From assembly GCA_946811695.1 (NCBI GenBank), contig OX328125.1, positions 97,255,710 through 97,319,709 of the forward strand: 64,000 nucleotides of DNA, given 5' to 3'. The notes under the pieces were generated by a model. The model saw nothing but the letters and a program-made list of their open reading frames with translations. It ran no database searches and was not told where the DNA came from. The translations under genes were made by a program, and so were the position numbers. Source of the stretch: Gonocerus acuteangulatus. Lineage: Eukaryota; Arthropoda; Insecta; Hemiptera; Coreidae. Each line of letters starts with the position of its first letter. Position 1 is the stretch's first letter. Positions 60,347 to 64,000 of this stretch are shown here, in pieces.

Positions 60347-60614
60347 TGTAATTAAGAACAAGAAAAAGTATTAATAAAAAAAAACAAAAAACGAAATTAA
60401 GTATTAGGATTACATATTTTTTTAACTTAACAGACAATCCTTAACAAAATGGCTTCTTTAATAAAATGACAATCACTTCTTTTGTGATATCGATATTTAC
60501 CCTAAAGCAATCGATTATAAACAGCTGATTTGCAGTAGCCATCGTTAGTCTTGTCAGTCTAGACGTGGCCATACCTGCATAAGTTTCTGTAGAGCCAAGG
60601 GTGTCATTTGTATT
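60347..60614. other. No feature seen
   Basis: AT-rich. Confidence 0.35.
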
Positions 60615-60672
60615 TTGAGTGCTCCTGAAGAGACATCAGAGAGATGTGAAACATGTACAGCAAAATAAAGGA
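60615..60672 (+). ncRNA. Hammerhead-like motif
   Basis: CTGAAGA (60625-60631), ACATC / GATGT stem II, GAAAC (60648-60652), the palindrome ACATGT giving a dimeric stem III, and a GTA triplet. GCT before the core can pair with AGC after the site. A different sub-family from the CTGACGAAGG copies. Confidence 0.5.
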
Positions 60673-60924
60673 TTATTGAAGAATGGGGTGTATTAAATGA
60701 AATAGAATCTTCTGCCACATTAAATAAAAACAAACATTTAAATATGTTTTTTTTTATATTTAAATATATGTACACATACATACATACATATACCGATTTC
60801 GAACCTTCTGTTCCTTGTCGAAGAGAGGTTTGCTGCATTATTTATTAATATTTGTTCGTAGAGAATATTTTACTTAATAAGCTCTATATAAAATGGTATC
60901 TAATTTTTAATTTTATTTATTTAT

Positions 60925-61030
60925 TTTTTTAACGTCGCTCCAACATCCACGGCCATTAGCGCCGATATCCAGGGTGCAGCGAGGAATTTTCCCTACGAGC
61001 CGTGGGATGAGAAAATTCCTGCCGCCGCAC
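60925..61030 (-). mobile_element. tRNA-Glu-like SINE, 3' part
   Basis: Minus-strand body GGAATTTTCTCATCCCACGG and CTGCACCCTGGATATCGGC with a variant tail GAGCGACGTT and A-rich end. It lies head to head with the 5S-SINE fragment that follows. Confidence 0.75.
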
Positions 61031-61066
61031 AGTGTCACGAACAGTGTTCAAAAATAAGAAAAATGA

Positions 61067-61151
61067 AGTGACCGACCACGTGCTGTTGGCATTAGAAAAG
61101 GGTGGCAACCTGTAGATAGCCCGGCGCTGATAGCCAAATAGTTGATGCGCC

Positions 61152-61225
<74 letters not shown>
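61067..61225 (+). mobile_element. 5S-rRNA-derived SINE, 3' part with long poly-A
   Basis: The last 27 bp of the 5S part (GTGACCGACCACGTGCTGTT), GGGTGGCAACCTGTAGATAG, the stem-loop CGGCGC (61122-61127) / GCGCCG (61147-61152), then about 70 A. 5'-truncated. Confidence 0.85.
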
Positions 61226-61229
<4 letters not shown>

Positions 61230-62820
61230 TTGATGCTCGATATTAAAATTAGAACCTTTGAAAAGAAAGAAAACATCAAAATTAGAACATAAATACAAAG
61301 ACTAAAAGCTAAGGTTTAACTTGAATTGTTGATACTAATGCAAATATAAAAACTGTTTCGGTTAGTAAATATTTACTTTGGCTGTTCCAATCTTATTACT
61401 TGAACATTTTCATTCTTCTTCTAACATGTTGAAGTGTCAGTCCTGAGTGACTCTTTGGCTGACTAATCTTGGCCAACAGTGCAAAAATGGGGAAGTTATG
61501 GTGTTTTAAATATTTAAGAAATTCTCATCATTTTTTCAACTTTGGAAAGGATCTAAGAAAAAACGTAAAACAACGTTTTTTTCATACTTTAACCATAAAT
61601 AGTACATTGCTTCACGATTATTTTTATACCTAGTTTACCTGCTTTTGGCTGCTTCTAACAGAGATATTGTGGTTTTTCTATTTCATAACCAATGAAATAC
61701 TTACGACGTCTGGTGCAGGAATGAACAAAACTCCAGATACGATGCTTTATTTGATAGAATTGTGCAAGAGTATAATTTATCTGAATGTTAGGATAAAGTT
61801 AAGGAGAATATAAGAAATTGATTTTGATATTTTTGCCTGGATATTCAACAAAATTGGGATCGCTGTTACAGGTTTTCAAGGAAATTAGAAACAAAATCCG
61901 AAGATTAGCTGAGTATAAACATTAAACATTAATATGTTGACAATATAATTATCAACCAGGTCCTTCACGTGGAAGACCGCAAGTATGTTTCGTGGAAGCA
62001 TCATACTCTACAAGAAAGACACGAGTTGCGGACATGTTAAAGACGAAATCTCCGGACGAAATATAGTTTATTTCTAAGGAGAAAATGGGTTTATTAATCG
62101 ATACTTCAATGTTTTTTTTAGTTGCACTATCAACGGTAAAACCGCCCCCATATTTTTTAATCCAAAATTAATTACCAATATTATTGGACTGGAGGTAACA
62201 TTTATAATCAATTAGGACACCCTTTTGAAAATGGTTTCTAGTTGTAAACCAATTAATATGCCGAAATTAACTGCATAAATTGGTGAGACTTAAGAATTAT
62301 ATCTGAACCATTATTCATGGTATATGCCAGTGTCTTTCATTAACTGCTTTTTGTATTGATACAAATATGAATTTAATCAAAATGGATCTTCTCCCGTCAG
62401 ATCCATATTTGTCAACTTTCAGTAAGATATGTAACAATTGAAATTTAAATAAAGAAAATTTAAGTAAAGTTAGCTCCAAAATCGAAAACAAAATTGAAGC
62501 AGTTTTATCATACTTAATTTTAAATAAAAATTATAGTATTTGCTTACAATCAAGCGATTCTGAGAAGAATTAAGTTCTTTTATGAGTAAAATTTCTTTAT
62601 ATAATTTTAATGAGTTTGCAAATAGCATAAGTAAGTTCCCATATACATTTTATGTAAGTTTATACATAATAAATTATATGTTATAAATTATTTACTATAA
62701 TAAATTATTTTCAGTCAAAACTTCTTTTTTCTCTTATGTTCGAGTTTTTTAATAACAGAAAAAAATAATAATCCTAGACTAGACACAAATACTATTTTTG
62801 ATTTTTTACCCCATATATTC
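61226..62820. other. No gene seen
   Basis: AT-rich DNA without recognisable coding, repeat family or RNA; the cleanest non-repeat stretch at this end of the window. Confidence 0.4.
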
Positions 62821-62825
62821 GTGAC

Positions 62826-62895
62826 ACTGTGCGCCGATGGGGATCGAACCCACCATCTCCCGCTTATGAATCTAAGGCGCTACCACTAGATATCG
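62826..62895 (-). mobile_element. tRNA-Glu-like SINE, head only
   Basis: Minus strand: CTAGTGGTAGCGCCTTAGAT, GCGGGAGATGG and B box GGTTCGATCCC, then CACAGTGTCACGAA, also seen at 61028-61041. Confidence 0.75.
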
Positions 62896-63447
62896 AATCT
62901 TTCTGTATTATCAGAAAGTTAAAAATCAAACATAACTACCCAACGAGACCTCTACGGGTACGATAACTTAAACAAAGGGAATACCATGGAAAATACATCA
63001 TGAAACTGCGCTCATGCTTCAGGTGTATATCGCGCCCAATCACCGCAAGCAGTGTTGCTATGGGAGAAATTCAAAAGTTAAATCAAATATGATTCAATTA
63101 ATCTAAATACAATAACAGTCTCAATTTTTGTAATAGAGAAAATAAAAATGATCAAGTAATTTAAGGTTATATAAAGACAACATATAAAGAGTTTAATTTA
63201 AAGGTATGAATAAAGTAATTCCCAGGTTCTGATATAAGCAGGACGGAAAGCGGGCCTTATTAACGTTAGCAATTATGATTGGACTCGTGAAATTTAAAAA
63301 ATGTGTTGTATCTCCATCTTTTCTGCGTACTAGATAGCGAAAATGGCTTTGTCAAAATGTATATACAGCTATACACATAGAGTTCAGAGCATAACTTTTT
63401 TTTTTAAGCCCCATTTTGTGAATCAAAAATTATTTATAACTTCACGA
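62896..63447. other. No gene seen
   Basis: AT-rich unassigned DNA. Confidence 0.35.
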
Positions 63448-63600
63448 CATGGGTGTATTTAAGAGGGGCTGCAACCCCCCCCCCCCCCCCGAAATGTTGA
63501 TTTAATTGGTAAACATGCGTCAATGCGGGTTGGCAATACCACCAAATCCCCTGGTATTACCGGCCCCCCCCCCTGAAATTATTTTCTATATACGCTCCTG
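63448..63600. mobile_element. hAT-type MITE, CATGGGCG family, internally deleted copy 5
   Basis: CATGGGTGTATTTAAGAGGG and C-run at one end, AAATTATTTTCTATATACGC at the other. Only 153 bp, so part of the AT core is lost. Flanks CTTCACGA and CTAAGCGA match 5 of 8. Confidence 0.65.
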
Positions 63601-64000
63601 CTAAGCGAGTAACAATTTACTGAAGCAAAAAAAAAAATTACATACAAATAAGCTTGTACTATTCTGCTTGAAAAAAAATATTAAGAGAAAGCAACACCTT
63701 TAAATTTCGTTTCGGAATTGTTGATTTATGAAAGTGACAAGAGCTAAGTTCTTAGTATTTGCCGCCATTTTGCTTGTTTTTAATTTGTGATATTTCAGTG
63801 TAACCTGATTTCATTTGTTCTGCGGTGTTTGTGTAGTTTATTCCCATAATCGGAATCAAAAGAATAATTTGGTATTTTAGGTCTTGTTATTTTTTATGTT
63901 GTTATTTGGGGCCACTAAAGTGTAAATATATAAAATTTGCTTTTTGTGGGAGAACATCTAGACTGCTTCTTCACTTCCCTAGATGCCATAAAACTTCAAT
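63601..64000. other. No feature seen
   Basis: No recognisable gene or repeat. Confidence 0.35.

Noticed and set aside
60102..60437. Poly-Phe or poly-Lys open frames (also 3094, 60956)
   Set aside because: Translated homopolymer tracts.

Overview
AT-rich, gene-poor, repeat-packed eukaryotic DNA, almost certainly from an arthropod. The only confident host gene is an ELOVL6/Baldspot-type very-long-chain fatty-acid elongase on the minus strand, spread over about 22.5 kb, whose conserved core is of the insect/arthropod type. Nothing looks bacterial: there are no operons or ribosome-binding sites, and introns have GT/AG ends.

Host gene: one terminal coding exon (23458-24013) carries all the elongase signature motifs. 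Two different exons upstream of it (28451-28773 and 45665-45996) each encode the same N-terminal segment, about two-thirds identical to each other. Both end in the same intron phase at strong donors and fit the same acceptor. The simplest reading is two alternative first coding exons with separate promoters and a shared catalytic exon.

Region by region. 1-8.3 kb: a Tc1 fossil, Penelope-type hammerhead motifs, a 124-bp tandem repeat, a TTAA-flanked MITE, a tRNA-Glu-like SINE and a hAT-type MITE. 8.5-15.4 kb: a long inverted-repeat (foldback-like) element whose arms enclose a 3'-truncated I/Jockey-group LINE, then a mariner-like fossil and another arm. 15.4-20.6 kb: long-TIR MITEs, a Jockey fragment and one more arm. 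20.6-46.3 kb: the elongase locus, with MITEs, a 42-48 bp minisatellite, a Gypsy RT fragment, a hAT element with a nested element, a 2.7-kb foldback with about 0.94-kb arms, and three or four SINE families including a 5S-rRNA-derived one. 46.5-47.8 kb: a PIF/Harbinger element. 47.8-59.9 kb: one LINE copy split by four later insertions, one of which contains a younger LINE copy. 60-64 kb: SINEs, MITEs and otherwise unassigned AT-rich DNA.

Recurring themes are RNA-based mobility (hammerhead motifs, structured 3' tails shared between SINE families, a LINE 3' stem-loop) and many inverted structures. All calls come from reading the sequence; no database search was possible.
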